In this document: positions 17,839 to 25,880 of the stretch, piece by piece
Numbering within the stretch: the stretch's first letter is position 1
How the letters are laid out: every line of letters begins with the position of its first letter
NCBI GenBank assembly: GCA_003550275.1
Contig: QXCW01000002.1
Span: 372,001-436,000 of the forward strand
Length of the DNA stretch: 64,000 nt
Direction: 5' to 3'
From: Flavobacteriaceae bacterium MAR_2010_72
Lineage (GTDB): Bacteria; Bacteroidota; Bacteroidia; Flavobacteriales; Flavobacteriaceae
Position numbers and translations under genes: made by a program
Notes under the pieces: generated by a model
What the model saw: the letters and a program-made list of their open reading frames with translations, nothing else
Databases searched by the model: none
What the model was told of the DNA's origin: nothing

Positions 17839-17945
17839 TAATTACGAACAGATTTAAACTTTTTTTGTCCCTAGAATAAAATTACTTAACCTTACTTAGC
17901 TTTAAAACTCATTCTTTTCAATTAGTAAAAGGAATGGGTTTTTTT
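17839..17945 (+). ncRNA. Candidate small RNA 1 (about 105 nt)
   Basis: The interval runs from the predicted start after the TATATTTG box to a rho-independent terminator at 17903-17945 (AAACTCATTC ... GAATGGGTTT then T run). It contains no ATG-initiated frame, so a noncoding RNA is the simplest reading. Its terminator stem (AAACTCAT) is shared with candidate RNA 2 and both have the same promoter layout, suggesting a small family. Confidence 0.5.
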
Positions 17946-18520
17946 ATACGTGGTGGTATTTTAATCTTAAAATAAGCTTTTAACAGTCACGCCGATATGA
18001 GATGTGTTGCAAACGCAGCATGCATCAGCAAAAGTAGCCTTTAACTATTTATTCGCTTATCCCTAGTTGGAAATTTGTGCCTTAGGCACAGGTCGAATAT
18101 GCAGACGTACTACCTTCAGGTGGGGCATTTAGCAGATACAGTTGACACGTATTGTCATTGAAGCTTGCCGAAGGCATTGTTCCTCAACTATGTTTTGTAG
18201 GAGGTTTAATCCGCACGATCTTTTGATTAAAATATTTCAGTAATTGTTTTTCGAAGCCGTGCTTTTTGGATTTTGTAAATTATTTATTTGATGATCATCT
18301 TGCATCACCTAAAAGGGCCTTGATACTCTTTTAAATAGGAATGACCCTATTTTATCAGAGTTCTTATTTTTAAATAATCTTGTTTTTTTGGAGCCCCTTC
18401 TATTGATGGGAGATAATTAGTTGGCTGTTTAATTACAAACTTAATATAGTAATTGGTGTATGATGATTAGCTTGAAGTTAGTATGAAAGCAATCTAAAGC
18501 TAATAGATAAGTGTAAAAAA
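17946..18520. other. Gene-free stretch with a short hairpin
   Basis: No plausible gene. A perfect small hairpin, TGTGCCTTAGGCACA, lies near 18076-18090. The part at 18050-18200 has a more coding-like base pattern than its surroundings but is broken by stops in every frame, so it may be a decayed gene. No homology recognised. Confidence 0.4.
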
Positions 18521-18523
18521 GAA

Positions 18524-18553
18524 GAATGGGTTTTTAAAATTAAAAACCCATTT
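18524..18553 (-). terminator. Terminator after the CAP lipoprotein gene
   Basis: Near-perfect stem AATGGGTTTTTAA / TTAAAAACCCATT. Read on the minus strand it is followed by CTTCTTTTTT, and it lies about 65 bp past the stop of the minus-strand gene. Confidence 0.65.
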
Positions 18554-18616
18554 GAGTAATTGAGAGAAGATTAAATCTAAATTGGTAGATCTAAATATAA
18601 AGGTATAAACAACGGA

Positions 18617-19117
18617 TTAATTGTTTGTGTTCATGAAAATGTTCGTGAAGTACCATTTGTCATTGTTATCTTGTTCTGCCGTGATATTAAAGTGAGTATA
18701 ATCTCCCTCAATATTTAACCGGTGTGTTTCACTATTTAACCAAGCATTAAACACCGATTGTGCATTTGAGTAACCACAAGCCACATTTTCTGAGACTTTA
18801 TTAGCACTTGCGTGGGTAATTAAGTAGCTCTTTCTTATAAAAAAATTGTCATGTGAAGCGCTCTCGTTTGTAATCATGTAATTAGTGTGTTTGGCAGTTT
18901 GTGTTCTTATTTGTTCATTTTTAAGTAAAACAGATAAGTCTTTAGTTATTCTATATGCATTGATTAATTCTAAAATTTCAATTTCAATAGACTTAATTTC
19001 CTCTAAAGAGGCAACATTTTCAACTAAAATTAATTCGGTTTCAGGAGCTTCAGTCGAACAGGACGTTATCATTATATTTAAGGTTAATAAACAGGTAATA
19101 AGGGCAACTCTTTTCAT
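18617..19117 (-). CDS. CAP-domain (SCP/PR1-like) lipoprotein
   Basis: 166 residues. Lipoprotein signal with lipobox MITSC (Cys about residue 20). The rest is a compact CAP domain: INAYR in the first helix, HTNYMITNESASHDNF, ENVACGYSNAQSVFNAWLNSETHRLNI and a terminal YFTNIFM. The HDNF and ENVA residues match the family's cavity motifs. CAP proteins in bacteria are secreted and of mostly unknown role. It is divergent from the fibre operon but its promoter has the same direct-repeat layout, so it is probably co-regulated with it. Confidence 0.85.
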   Translation of the reverse strand: MKRVALITCLLTLNIMITSCSTEAPETELILVENVASLEEIKSIEIEILELINAYRITKDLSVLLKNEQIRTQTAKHTNYMITNESASHDNFFIRKSYLITHASANKVSENVACGYSNAQSVFNAWLNSETHRLNIEGDYTHFNITAEQDNNDKWYFTNIFMNTNN

Positions 19118-19140
19118 GACATATTGATTTTATTATGATG

Positions 19141-19205
19141 CTAAATTATACCTAGAATGACCTCTATTTATTGTTTTTCGACGAGTAGGCTTTTACTGTA
19201 GTTGG
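19141..19205 (-). promoter_or_regulatory. LytTR-type direct-repeat promoter of the CAP lipoprotein
   Basis: On the minus strand CCAACTACAG (19205-19196) and TCGTCGAAAA (19184-19175) are 21 bp apart. A -7-like box TAATTTAG (19148-19141, one mismatch from TAnnTTTG) starts 36 bp after the second repeat. The ATG is 24 bp beyond. Confidence 0.6.
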
Positions 19206-19330
19206 TTGGAATTCAATTAAAGATTAATGCTATTTTGGCAAGAAAGTGTCTTGTTAGGATATTGTTTATAATTGGAAGTTTTCTCTAATAAAAATGTAAA
19301 CTATTCGGTAGAACCCTTGAAAATGTTTAT

Positions 19331-19395
19331 TCAGCTAAAGCAAAACGTCATTCATCTAAATAGTTTATTAACTGAACATATTTAAAATAGATTTG
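19331..19395 (+). promoter_or_regulatory. LytTR-type direct-repeat promoter, small transcript 2
   Basis: TCAGCTAAAG (19331) and TCATCTAAAT (19352) are 21 bp apart; TAGATTTG (19388-19395) starts 36 bp after the second repeat. Confidence 0.7.
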
Positions 19396-19400
19396 TGGTA

Positions 19401-19504
19401 TAAGAAATGCAATTGATATAGTTAAAATAATAAGCGGTTAAGATTTTATAATCAATGTGTTTCTGATTAAAACTCATTCTTCATTTAGAGGGATGAGTTT
19501 TTTA
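19401..19504 (+). ncRNA. Candidate small RNA 2 (about 100 nt)
   Basis: From the predicted start after TAGATTTG to a terminator at 19468-19504 (AAAACTCAT ... ATGAGTTTT then T). No credible coding frame. It shares the promoter layout and terminator stem with candidate RNA 1. Confidence 0.5.
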
Positions 19505-19629
19505 GTTTTAATACCTTATGATTTTGGAAGTACCAGTTTGCGTATCTACTATATTTTTGTTGTTGGTCTATGTTAGTAATACATCAAATATAGCGTCGTA
19601 AATGCCATTCAACTATAGATATTGAAGTC

Positions 19630-19694
19630 TTGTCTACAGTTATTGGTTAAATATCTAATAATTAGTTTGGCGTCCTTGATTTCGATTACTTTTG
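19630..19694 (+). promoter_or_regulatory. LytTR-type direct-repeat promoter, small transcript 3
   Basis: TTGTCTACAG (19630) and ATATCTAATA (19651) are 21 bp apart; TACTTTTG (19687-19694) starts 36 bp after the second repeat. The second repeat is a moderate match. Confidence 0.55.
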
Positions 19695-19699
19695 AAGTA

Positions 19700-19923
19700 T
19701 AATTATTAAAGTTAATTGTAACAAAATCAATTAATTATATCAGAAAATGAGTGTATCTGTAAATGGCATTGCTTGCAAGAAGTCTAAATTGAAACAACAC
19801 TCTGCAAATAATTACAGACAAGATATAATTAAGGGAATTAGATAAAGAATAGTTATTTTGAGTTAGTTAGTGATTTTATCTAAATTTTAAGAGTCCAAAG
19901 CAGAAATGTTTTGGACTCTTTTT
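19700..19923 (+). ncRNA. Candidate small transcript 3 (about 220 nt) with a 32-codon frame
   Basis: Runs from the predicted start after TACTTTTG to a strong terminator at 19889-19925. It contains a frame ATG 19747 to TAA 19843-19845 (32 codons, MSVSVNGIACKKSKLKQH...) that is basic and lacks a signal peptide. The transcript could be a small mRNA or a noncoding RNA; nothing in the sequence settles it. Confidence 0.4.
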
Positions 19924-19926
19924 TTA
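19889..19926. terminator. Bidirectional terminator
   Basis: Stem AAGAGTCCAAA / TTTTGGACTCTT with a T run on the plus strand and A-rich flank on the other. It serves small transcript 3 (plus) and the DUF4407 gene (minus, stop at 19924). Confidence 0.8.
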
Positions 19927-21024
19927 TAAAGCATTTTTTTGATGCTTGAAAAAAGCATCTGCCTGAAGTTGCATGAGCTCACGGGCTTTTTTGCGTTTAT
20001 AAGTGTATAGCTCGTCTTCTTCTGCAATATCATTATAGATCTTGTTATTGAGTGCCATATCGGTTTTCAACAGAATGTTACGTTCGTTTACTTTTTGCTC
20101 TACCCAAGTTTTAACAGCTGTTTCGGCATCTTCAAGTTTATGGTCATATTCACCTTTTGGAGATAACAATTTTGCAAATATTGGAGAGGTTTCAATGGCT
20201 AAAAACAATAAGAATATAAAAAATGATGGTAGCCAAGGTAATTCTCCCAAAGCGTTAACACGCGCCATTAAACCATCAAATCCATCAATAATAGGTTGGG
20301 TAGTTGCTACCTTAGAATCGTAATCGGTCTTTAATTGCGCAATTTGAGTTTCATTAGCTTCAATTTTAGCCTTATTGTCGGTTTTCAATTGCTGTAATTC
20401 GGCAAGTGCGGCATCGTGTTTTTCTCGTTTTTCTTTATAAACAGGACCTTTTCCTAATAATTTTGTTCCTGCTGTGCCTTCAGCTTCAGAAATATAGGTG
20501 TCATAAAGCGCATTGACTTCTGCCTCTTTGCTTGTAATTTGATTTTGTAAAGAGGTAATATCATTTTCCAATCCAGTAACAGTAGGATTAAATTGTTCAG
20601 CAATTTGATTTTGATTTGCTAGCGTTAGGTCGTTTTTTTGTTCTAATAAAACTTGATTGATTTCCTTTTCAAATATTTTTAACTCCAAAGGTTTTGAAAT
20701 CACTACAGCAATTATGATGGCAAGAATAATTCTGGGAGAAGCTTGTATTAATTCATCAATAGCATTGTTTCGTTTTTTAATGGTAGAAACTATAAATCTA
20801 TCCAGATTGAAAATGAGTAATCCCCAAATAAACCCAAAGGCAATAGCGGTAAAATAATTATCAAAAACGGTGTAAAGTGCATAGCTGGCCGCAATAAAAG
20901 CCATAACAGCCGTAAAGAATACCGTGGCGCCAATACCCGCATATTTATTTTGTTCTCCTACAGAACAATTATCTAAAATATCGGTGTCAGAACCGGAACA
21001 AATAATGAAGAATTGTTTTAACAT
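19924..21024 (-). CDS. DUF4407 family membrane protein
   Basis: 366 residues. Two or three transmembrane helices at the N-terminus (about 28-50, 55-75 and 95-112), a long coiled coil rich in Gln, Asn and Glu (about 120-240), another hydrophobic helix (about 258-280, PSFFIFLLFLAIETSPIFAKLL) and a charged C-terminal helix. This is the DUF4407 layout; the function of the family is unknown. It is transcribed alone and shares a terminator with small transcript 3. Confidence 0.85.
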   Translation of the reverse strand: MLKQFFIICSGSDTDILDNCSVGEQNKYAGIGATVFFTAVMAFIAASYALYTVFDNYFTAIAFGFIWGLLIFNLDRFIVSTIKKRNNAIDELIQASPRIILAIIIAVVISKPLELKIFEKEINQVLLEQKNDLTLANQNQIAEQFNPTVTGLENDITSLQNQITSKEAEVNALYDTYISEAEGTAGTKLLGKGPVYKEKREKHDAALAELQQLKTDNKAKIEANETQIAQLKTDYDSKVATTQPIIDGFDGLMARVNALGELPWLPSFFIFLLFLAIETSPIFAKLLSPKGEYDHKLEDAETAVKTWVEQKVNERNILLKTDMALNNKIYNDIAEEDELYTYKRKKARELMQLQADAFFKHQKNAL

Positions 21025-21085
21025 AACGGATTCGATTTTTTGGTTGATAAAGTATTAGAACGTAAAAGTTATTTAAATGTTACAT

Positions 21086-21112
21086 AAAAGCCCCGAAAAT
21101 CGGGGCTTAAGA
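21086..21112 (-). terminator. Terminator after the M56 peptidase gene
   Basis: Stem AAGCCCCGA / TCGGGGCTT with TTTTAT on the minus strand, 22 bp past the stop of the gene at 21134. Confidence 0.8.
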
Positions 21113-21133
21113 CGTTTTGGATATAAAAAGGGG

Positions 21134-22654
21134 TTAATCTTCCTTAACGACGCGTGTTTTAGAAATTTCAACCTTGGGCTGCTTAAGGTTGGTATGACTT
21201 GTTGCAATATGAAGATGCTCATTCTTTTTCACCAAACTAATCGCTTCTTTTGCCGAGATGGATTTGCCTTCGTAATAAAATTCTGCACCCTTTTCAGACA
21301 TCTCCATAATATGCTCTATAGCTGATTTCGGAGCAGGTGGTGGAGGCGGTGGCGGAGGTACGATAGTATTATGATGATCAATGGCCTTTTGCATTTTTGC
21401 TTTTTGTGCTTCGCTCGCTGATGCAGGAATAGGAGGTGGAGGAGGTATTTTCTCACCCTTCAAAACTTTTCCTGGCTCTGGAGCTTTTGGTGCTGGAGGC
21501 GGTGGTGGCGGAATTTTAATACTTGGAAAAGGCTCGGCCTTTGCCTTTTGTTCCTTGGTCATAATACCATAGAGGTATTCCAATCGCTCAACATCCTTTT
21601 TCTTGATATTCATATTTTTTTTTGGCATGTTGTTATAATGCCTTGCCAAAGCATTGTATTCTTCAACTTCTTTAAGGGTCGCCTCTTTATCCTGAGCAAG
21701 AGGTTTTAATTCTAAAGAAGAATTTAAGTCTTCAGCAGTACTAAATTTAGAATCTGAAGAATCAATATTTAAAGAATTCGTCATATCTTCTTTTAAAATT
21801 TCTTTGTGCTCGCTAAAGCTCAAAAGCGTGATTGCGAAAAGTGGCAACAGTAGTATCACTTTTGAATACCTACGTTGTTTTGATGATTTTGTTTTCATAA
21901 TTGTAAATCGTTTTTTGATGAATGAATAATTAATGGCATGTGCCAATTGAGGTTCTTTGGCGTTTGATGAAAATGTTAATAGAAGTTCTTGATATGTTGA
22001 AAGGCATGTGCCGTGATTTAGTACCGCCTGATCCGCCAAAAATTCGTGATTGAGTTTAATATCCTTTTTAAATAAGTGGATTAAAGGATTAAACCAAAAT
22101 ATGATCTGAACAAGTTCAATAAACAAAATATCCAAGCTGTGCTTTTGTCGTGCGTGTGTTTGTTCGTGAATAATGACTTCGTTAGGAATTTGACGGGTTT
22201 CATACAGATATTTATCCAGAAAAATGTAACTGAAAAATGTATGAGGTGTTTTTAATTGCTCGAGAAGCACATTAATAAAATTACTGGATTTATGTTTAGG
22301 ATTATGCTTTATTGTTTTGTAAATGGCAAAAAGATTGTATAGAAATCTTGAAGTAAAAAGAAGCACACCTAAACCGTACAATGTCCATAAGGCCAATATC
22401 CAATTCAATCCTGAATTTGAACTAACAAGGTTTAAAAGCACTGCATCATTTTCAATAGTTTGAAGTGTTAAATTGTTTGGAGCAGGGTCGATATAATAGG
22501 TGATTGTAATTATTGGGATACAAAATGCCAAAACAAGAGCAACTATTAAATAATACCGCTTGAACTGATGCATGTTTTCTTTTTCTAAAAAAAGTTTGTA
22601 GAACATCATAAAGATGGCCAAGCAAGCACCGGATTTTAGAAGATATAAGAGCAT
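21134..22654 (-). CDS. M56 (BlaR1/MecR1-type) membrane peptidase
   Basis: 506 residues. N-terminal transmembrane helices, the zinc motif HEQTHARQKHSLD near residue 163 and another membrane helix about residue 265 (VILLLPLFAITLLSF). The periplasmic C-terminal part is not a beta-lactamase sensor; it has three proline runs (PPPPPP types around 380-440) and a FYYEGKSISAKEA tail seen in many Bacteroidota M56 proteins. The family cleaves or inactivates the partner repressor. It is 2 bp after the BlaI gene, forming the standard pair. The signal sensed is unknown. Confidence 0.9.
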   Translation of the reverse strand: MLLYLLKSGACLAIFMMFYKLFLEKENMHQFKRYYLIVALVLAFCIPIITITYYIDPAPNNLTLQTIENDAVLLNLVSSNSGLNWILALWTLYGLGVLLFTSRFLYNLFAIYKTIKHNPKHKSSNFINVLLEQLKTPHTFFSYIFLDKYLYETRQIPNEVIIHEQTHARQKHSLDILFIELVQIIFWFNPLIHLFKKDIKLNHEFLADQAVLNHGTCLSTYQELLLTFSSNAKEPQLAHAINYSFIKKRFTIMKTKSSKQRRYSKVILLLPLFAITLLSFSEHKEILKEDMTNSLNIDSSDSKFSTAEDLNSSLELKPLAQDKEATLKEVEEYNALARHYNNMPKKNMNIKKKDVERLEYLYGIMTKEQKAKAEPFPSIKIPPPPPPAPKAPEPGKVLKGEKIPPPPPIPASASEAQKAKMQKAIDHHNTIVPPPPPPPPAPKSAIEHIMEMSEKGAEFYYEGKSISAKEAISLVKKNEHLHIATSHTNLKQPKVEISKTRVVKED

Positions 22655-22656
22655 AG

Positions 22657-23022
22657 TTATTTCCTTTTAATTTCGTTGTCGATGATGGCTTTTAAGTCTT
22701 CCAACTCTTCTTTGGTGAGGTCCGTTTCTTTTGTGAAGAATGAAGCGAATTGCGATGCACTATCATTAAAAAAGTTTTTAATGAGTCCGTTAACATGCTT
22801 TGAAAAATAGTCTTTCTTTTTTACCAAAGGGTAATATTCGCGAGCATTTCCGTAAAGCTTATAAGCAATGAAGCCTTTATCAGTCATTCGCTTTAATAAG
22901 GTCGCAATGGTAGTGGTTGCTGGTTTTGGTTCTGGATAGGCCTCGAGCAAATCTTTCATGAAAGCCTTTTCTAGCTTCCAGAGATGGTTCATAACATCTT
23001 CTTCGGTTTTTGTGAGTTGCAT
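22657..23022 (-). CDS. BlaI/MecI-family winged-helix repressor
   Basis: 121 residues with the BlaI pattern LTKTEEDVMNHLWKLEKAF, TTIATLLKRMTDKGFIAYK and a C-terminal dimer helix (NFFNDSASQFASFF...LKAIIDNEIKRK). It represses its own operon with the M56 peptidase until the peptidase inactivates it. Three palindromic operators directly upstream match its family's binding pattern. Confidence 0.93.
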   Translation of the reverse strand: MQLTKTEEDVMNHLWKLEKAFMKDLLEAYPEPKPATTTIATLLKRMTDKGFIAYKLYGNAREYYPLVKKKDYFSKHVNGLIKNFFNDSASQFASFFTKETDLTKEELEDLKAIIDNEIKRK

Positions 23023-23025
23023 ATT

Positions 23026-23087
23026 TCTACAAAATTAGAATTAACTCTACAAATGTAGAATAAATATTTTAATTCTACAAATGTAGA
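23026..23087 (-). promoter_or_regulatory. Three BlaI-type operators
   Basis: Two perfect 14-bp palindromes TCTACAAATGTAGA (23046-23059 and 23074-23087) contain the known TACAnnTGTA core of BlaI/MecI operators. A degenerate copy TCTACAAAATTAGA lies at 23026-23039, abutting the blaI-like start codon. Confidence 0.9.
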
Positions 23088-23111
23088 GCTGAATTATATT
23101 TTAAATAGCAA

Positions 23112-23978
23112 TTAAGTTCTTCTTTTTCTAGAACGAATACTCTCAATAACAACAGTGCATAGAATCAAGCTTCCGCCTAAAAACGTATTGGATGAAGGAA
23201 TCTCATTTAAGAACATATAGGCGATTATGATACCATAAATAGGTTGCATACTACCAATGATACTGGCTGTGCTAACTTCAAAATATTTTAAGCTTCTAAT
23301 AAATAGCGAATGACCAATAGCTGTGGTTAATAAGGCAAGCAGTAGAATATAAGGATACTGCGTTTTTATATTTGAGGTGTCCATAAAAAACAGTACTGGA
23401 ATTAAAACAATCGCCAATATAAAAACCTGATAAAACATCAAGGTGGTGCCATCGTAATTAGCCACATGAAGTTTTAAAATAAGTGTTCTTATGGAATAAA
23501 AAACCGCTGAAAGTAACCCTAATAGAATACCGATAAAGTGGTTATTTTCTAAATCAAACTCGGGGGCTAAAATGTAAATTCCTAATAGCACCATCATCCC
23601 AAGAACAATATGAATCGGGTCAAACTTGATTTTTACAAAAAAGGGTTCGAGTAGTGCAGTAATAATAGGAAAGGTAAATAAGGACAACATTCCTAATGCT
23701 ACATTCGATAGCTTTAATGCATAAAAATAGGTGACCCAATGTGCCCCTAAAAACAGCGAACTTATTATAAATGTAATGGTATCCTTTTTAGAGTTGATTT
23801 TTAAACTGATGCCTTTATATCTACAAAACACAAACAAAAACGCAATAGCCAAAGCGGAACGCCACCAAATTATAACTGGAGTTGGCATATCAATAAACTT
23901 TCCTAAAGCTCCTGAAGTGCTTATAAAAAGTGTTGCTAAATTAAGAGCGAAAAGTTGTTTTAGGTGTTCATTTTTCAT
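23112..23978 (-). CDS. EamA/DMT-family transporter
   Basis: 288 residues, about ten transmembrane helices arranged as two EamA halves (about 10-140 and 150-285). The second half holds the typical ASIIGSMQPIYGIIIAYMFLNEIPSS. DMT proteins export or import small metabolites; the substrate cannot be read from sequence. Monocistronic between the BlaI operators and the M20 peptidase. Confidence 0.9.
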   Translation of the reverse strand: MKNEHLKQLFALNLATLFISTSGALGKFIDMPTPVIIWWRSALAIAFLFVFCRYKGISLKINSKKDTITFIISSLFLGAHWVTYFYALKLSNVALGMLSLFTFPIITALLEPFFVKIKFDPIHIVLGMMVLLGIYILAPEFDLENNHFIGILLGLLSAVFYSIRTLILKLHVANYDGTTLMFYQVFILAIVLIPVLFFMDTSNIKTQYPYILLLALLTTAIGHSLFIRSLKYFEVSTASIIGSMQPIYGIIIAYMFLNEIPSSNTFLGGSLILCTVVIESIRSRKRRT

Positions 23979-24024
23979 TTCTGACCAGAATAAAGTGTTT
24001 AGTTTGATACTTTCAAACCATAAA

Positions 24025-25413
24025 TTAACGACTCAATTCTGTGAAATATTTATAGAATAATGGGATGGTCTCAATGCCTTTTAAATAATTCCAAATTCCA
24101 AAGTGTTCGTTAGGTGAATGTATGGCGTCACTATCTAAACCAAAGCCCATTAAAATAGTTTTGCTTTTCAGTTCTTGTTCAAAAAGCGAAACTATGGGAA
24201 TGCTTCCACCACTGCGCTGTGGTATTGGTGTTTTCCCAAAGGAGTCTTCATAAGCTTTAGAAGCGGCTTGATAACCAATACTGTCGATTGGAGTCACATA
24301 ACCTTGCCCACCGTGGTGAGGTTTGACCTTAACTTTAACGCCCTTGGGAGCAATGTTTTCAAAATGTGCTTTAAATAATTGTGTAATCTCTTCCCAATCC
24401 TGATTTGGAACTAAACGCATGGATATTTTGGCAAAAGCCTTACTTGCAATTACCGTTTTTGCCCCTTCGCCAGTGTAACCTCCCCAAATACCGTTTACAT
24501 CCAAAGTTGGTCTAATTGAGTTTCTTTCATTTGTAGAAAAGCCTTTTTCGCCATGGACGTCTTCAATATCTATCGCAGCTTTATAGTTTTCTAAAGAAAA
24601 AGGCGCTTTAGACATTTGACTGCGTTCTTCATTTGAAAGCTCTTCTACTTTGTCGTAAAAACCAGGAATTGTAATATGATTGTTCTCGTCATGAAGTGAC
24701 GCGATCATTTTGGCAAGGCTATTTATGGGATTGGCAACAGCACCGCCATAAAGCCCTGAATGCAAATCCCTATTGGGGCCAGTCACTTCAACTTCTACAT
24801 AACTTAAACCACGCAAACCTGTGGTGATAGAAGGCGTTTCTTTTGAAATCATTCCGGTATCTGAAATGAGTATGACATCATTCTTTAACTTGTCGTGATT
24901 TGCCTTTACAAATTTTGAAAGGTTGACACTTCCCACTTCTTCTTCACCTTCAATCATAAACTTTACATTACAAGGGAGTTGGTTTGTTGAGGTCATGAAT
25001 TCCAATGCTTTAACATGCATATACATTTGACCTTTGTCGTCACAGGCACCGCGGGCAAAAATTGCGCCTTCAGGATGAATTTTTGTCGATTTTATTACGG
25101 GTTCAAATGGTGGAGATGTCCACAAATCTAAAGGGTCTGGTGGTTGTACATCGTAGTGTCCATAAACCAAAACGGTCGGTAAACTAGCGTCTATAATTTT
25201 TTCGCCATAAACAATGGGATGGCCTTCGGTCTTACATATCTCAACAAGGTCACAGCCTGCTTTTTCTAAACTTATTTTTACTTGCTTTGCAGTTTTTAAA
25301 ACATCATTCTTGTATGCTGAGTCTGCACTTATCGATGGGATCTTTAACAGCTCGATAAGTTCACTTAAAAACCGATCTTTATGTGTTTGAATGTAGGACT
25401 GAATATTTTGCAT
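24025..25413 (-). CDS. M20 family dipeptidase
   Basis: 462 residues from the preferred start at 25413 (MQNIQSYIQTHKDRFL); the frame extends upstream to 25494 but the extra residues do not fit the family. Zinc-site motifs are present: GHYDVQP, ARGACDDKGQ, EGEEEVGS and the late PNEHFG. This is the cytosolic M20A dipeptidase group (CNDP-like), releasing amino acids from dipeptides. It is the last chromosomal gene before the integration hotspot in tRNA-Leu. Confidence 0.9.
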   Translation of the reverse strand: MQNIQSYIQTHKDRFLSELIELLKIPSISADSAYKNDVLKTAKQVKISLEKAGCDLVEICKTEGHPIVYGEKIIDASLPTVLVYGHYDVQPPDPLDLWTSPPFEPVIKSTKIHPEGAIFARGACDDKGQMYMHVKALEFMTSTNQLPCNVKFMIEGEEEVGSVNLSKFVKANHDKLKNDVILISDTGMISKETPSITTGLRGLSYVEVEVTGPNRDLHSGLYGGAVANPINSLAKMIASLHDENNHITIPGFYDKVEELSNEERSQMSKAPFSLENYKAAIDIEDVHGEKGFSTNERNSIRPTLDVNGIWGGYTGEGAKTVIASKAFAKISMRLVPNQDWEEITQLFKAHFENIAPKGVKVKVKPHHGGQGYVTPIDSIGYQAASKAYEDSFGKTPIPQRSGGSIPIVSLFEQELKSKTILMGFGLDSDAIHSPNEHFGIWNYLKGIETIPLFYKYFTELSR

Positions 25414-25517
25414 GATTTTATTTTGAATTTCAGCCAAAAATACAAAATTGAATACAACTTTTTTATTTGGAGATGCGTTTGTATATTGAAACAAATTTTT
25501 ATATTTGCAGTCCTTTT

Positions 25518-25556
25518 GCAGGCGTGGTGGAATTGGTAGACACGCTAGACTTAGGA
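25518..25556 (+). pseudogene. 5' half of a split tRNA-Leu(TAG)
   Basis: GCAGGCGTGGTGGAATTGG and the D-arm and anticodon 5' strand are present, ending in the anticodon loop at CTTAGGA; the following bases (CTTATCC) do not continue the tRNA. The matching 3' half (CGCCTGTA acceptor) lies at 54671-54725, so an insertion split the gene. Confidence 0.8.
25542..25556 (+). repeat. attL core in tRNA-Leu
   Basis: ACGCTAGACTTAGGA, identical over 15 bp to 54667-54681. It covers the anticodon stem and loop of tRNA-Leu. Confidence 0.75.
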
Positions 25557-25590
25557 CTTATCCAAATAAAAGTCTAAAAACTTTTAAAAT

Positions 25591-25672
25591 GCGGGCGTGG
25601 TGGAATTGGTAGACACGCCAGACTTAGGATCTGGTGCCGCGAGGTGTGGGAGTTCGAGTCTCCCCGCCCGTA
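25591..25672 (+). tRNA. tRNA-Leu (anticodon TAG)
   Basis: 82 nt, complete class II tRNA: acceptor GCGGGCG pairs with CGCCCGT, D-arm GGTGGAATTGGTAGACACGC, anticodon loop CTTAGGA (anticodon TAG), variable arm TGCCGCGAGGTGTG, T-arm GGGAGTTCGAGTCTCCC. It lies 34 bp inside the left end of the island, so the intact copy may replace the split gene. No CCA is encoded. Confidence 0.92.
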
Positions 25673-25697
25673 CATTTTTTAACTGTACAACAGTAAG

Positions 25698-25729
25698 AAA
25701 AGCTTCTCATATTTGAGGAGCTTTTTTTG
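25698..25729 (+). terminator. Terminator after tRNA-Leu
   Basis: Stem AGCTTCTCA / TGAGGAGCT followed by TTTTTTT. A related stem follows the tRNA-Leu 3' half at 54725. Confidence 0.75.
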
Positions 25730-25730
25730 T

Positions 25731-25880
25731 TCAGGTACAACATAGGTACAACATTTTACTGTTTTTATTGACTTAATTTAGAATAATTGGTTTTGAATGT
25801 ATTTGATATTAAAAAATATTATTTTGTTTTACTATCAATAATTTTTGTTTATGGATGATTTAAGAATCAAGCTCATAACC
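25731..25880 (+). repeat. 150-bp direct repeat, left copy (old element end)
   Basis: Ungapped match of 150 bp to 55016-55165 with about 15 mismatches by my count (about 90%). It begins with the integrase-arm motif GGTACAACATAGGTACAAC and ends in AGCTCATAACC, the anticodon region of a tRNA-Met-like 3' half, here very degenerate (to about 25915). From 25880 to 26221 no gene is seen. Confidence 0.8.
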
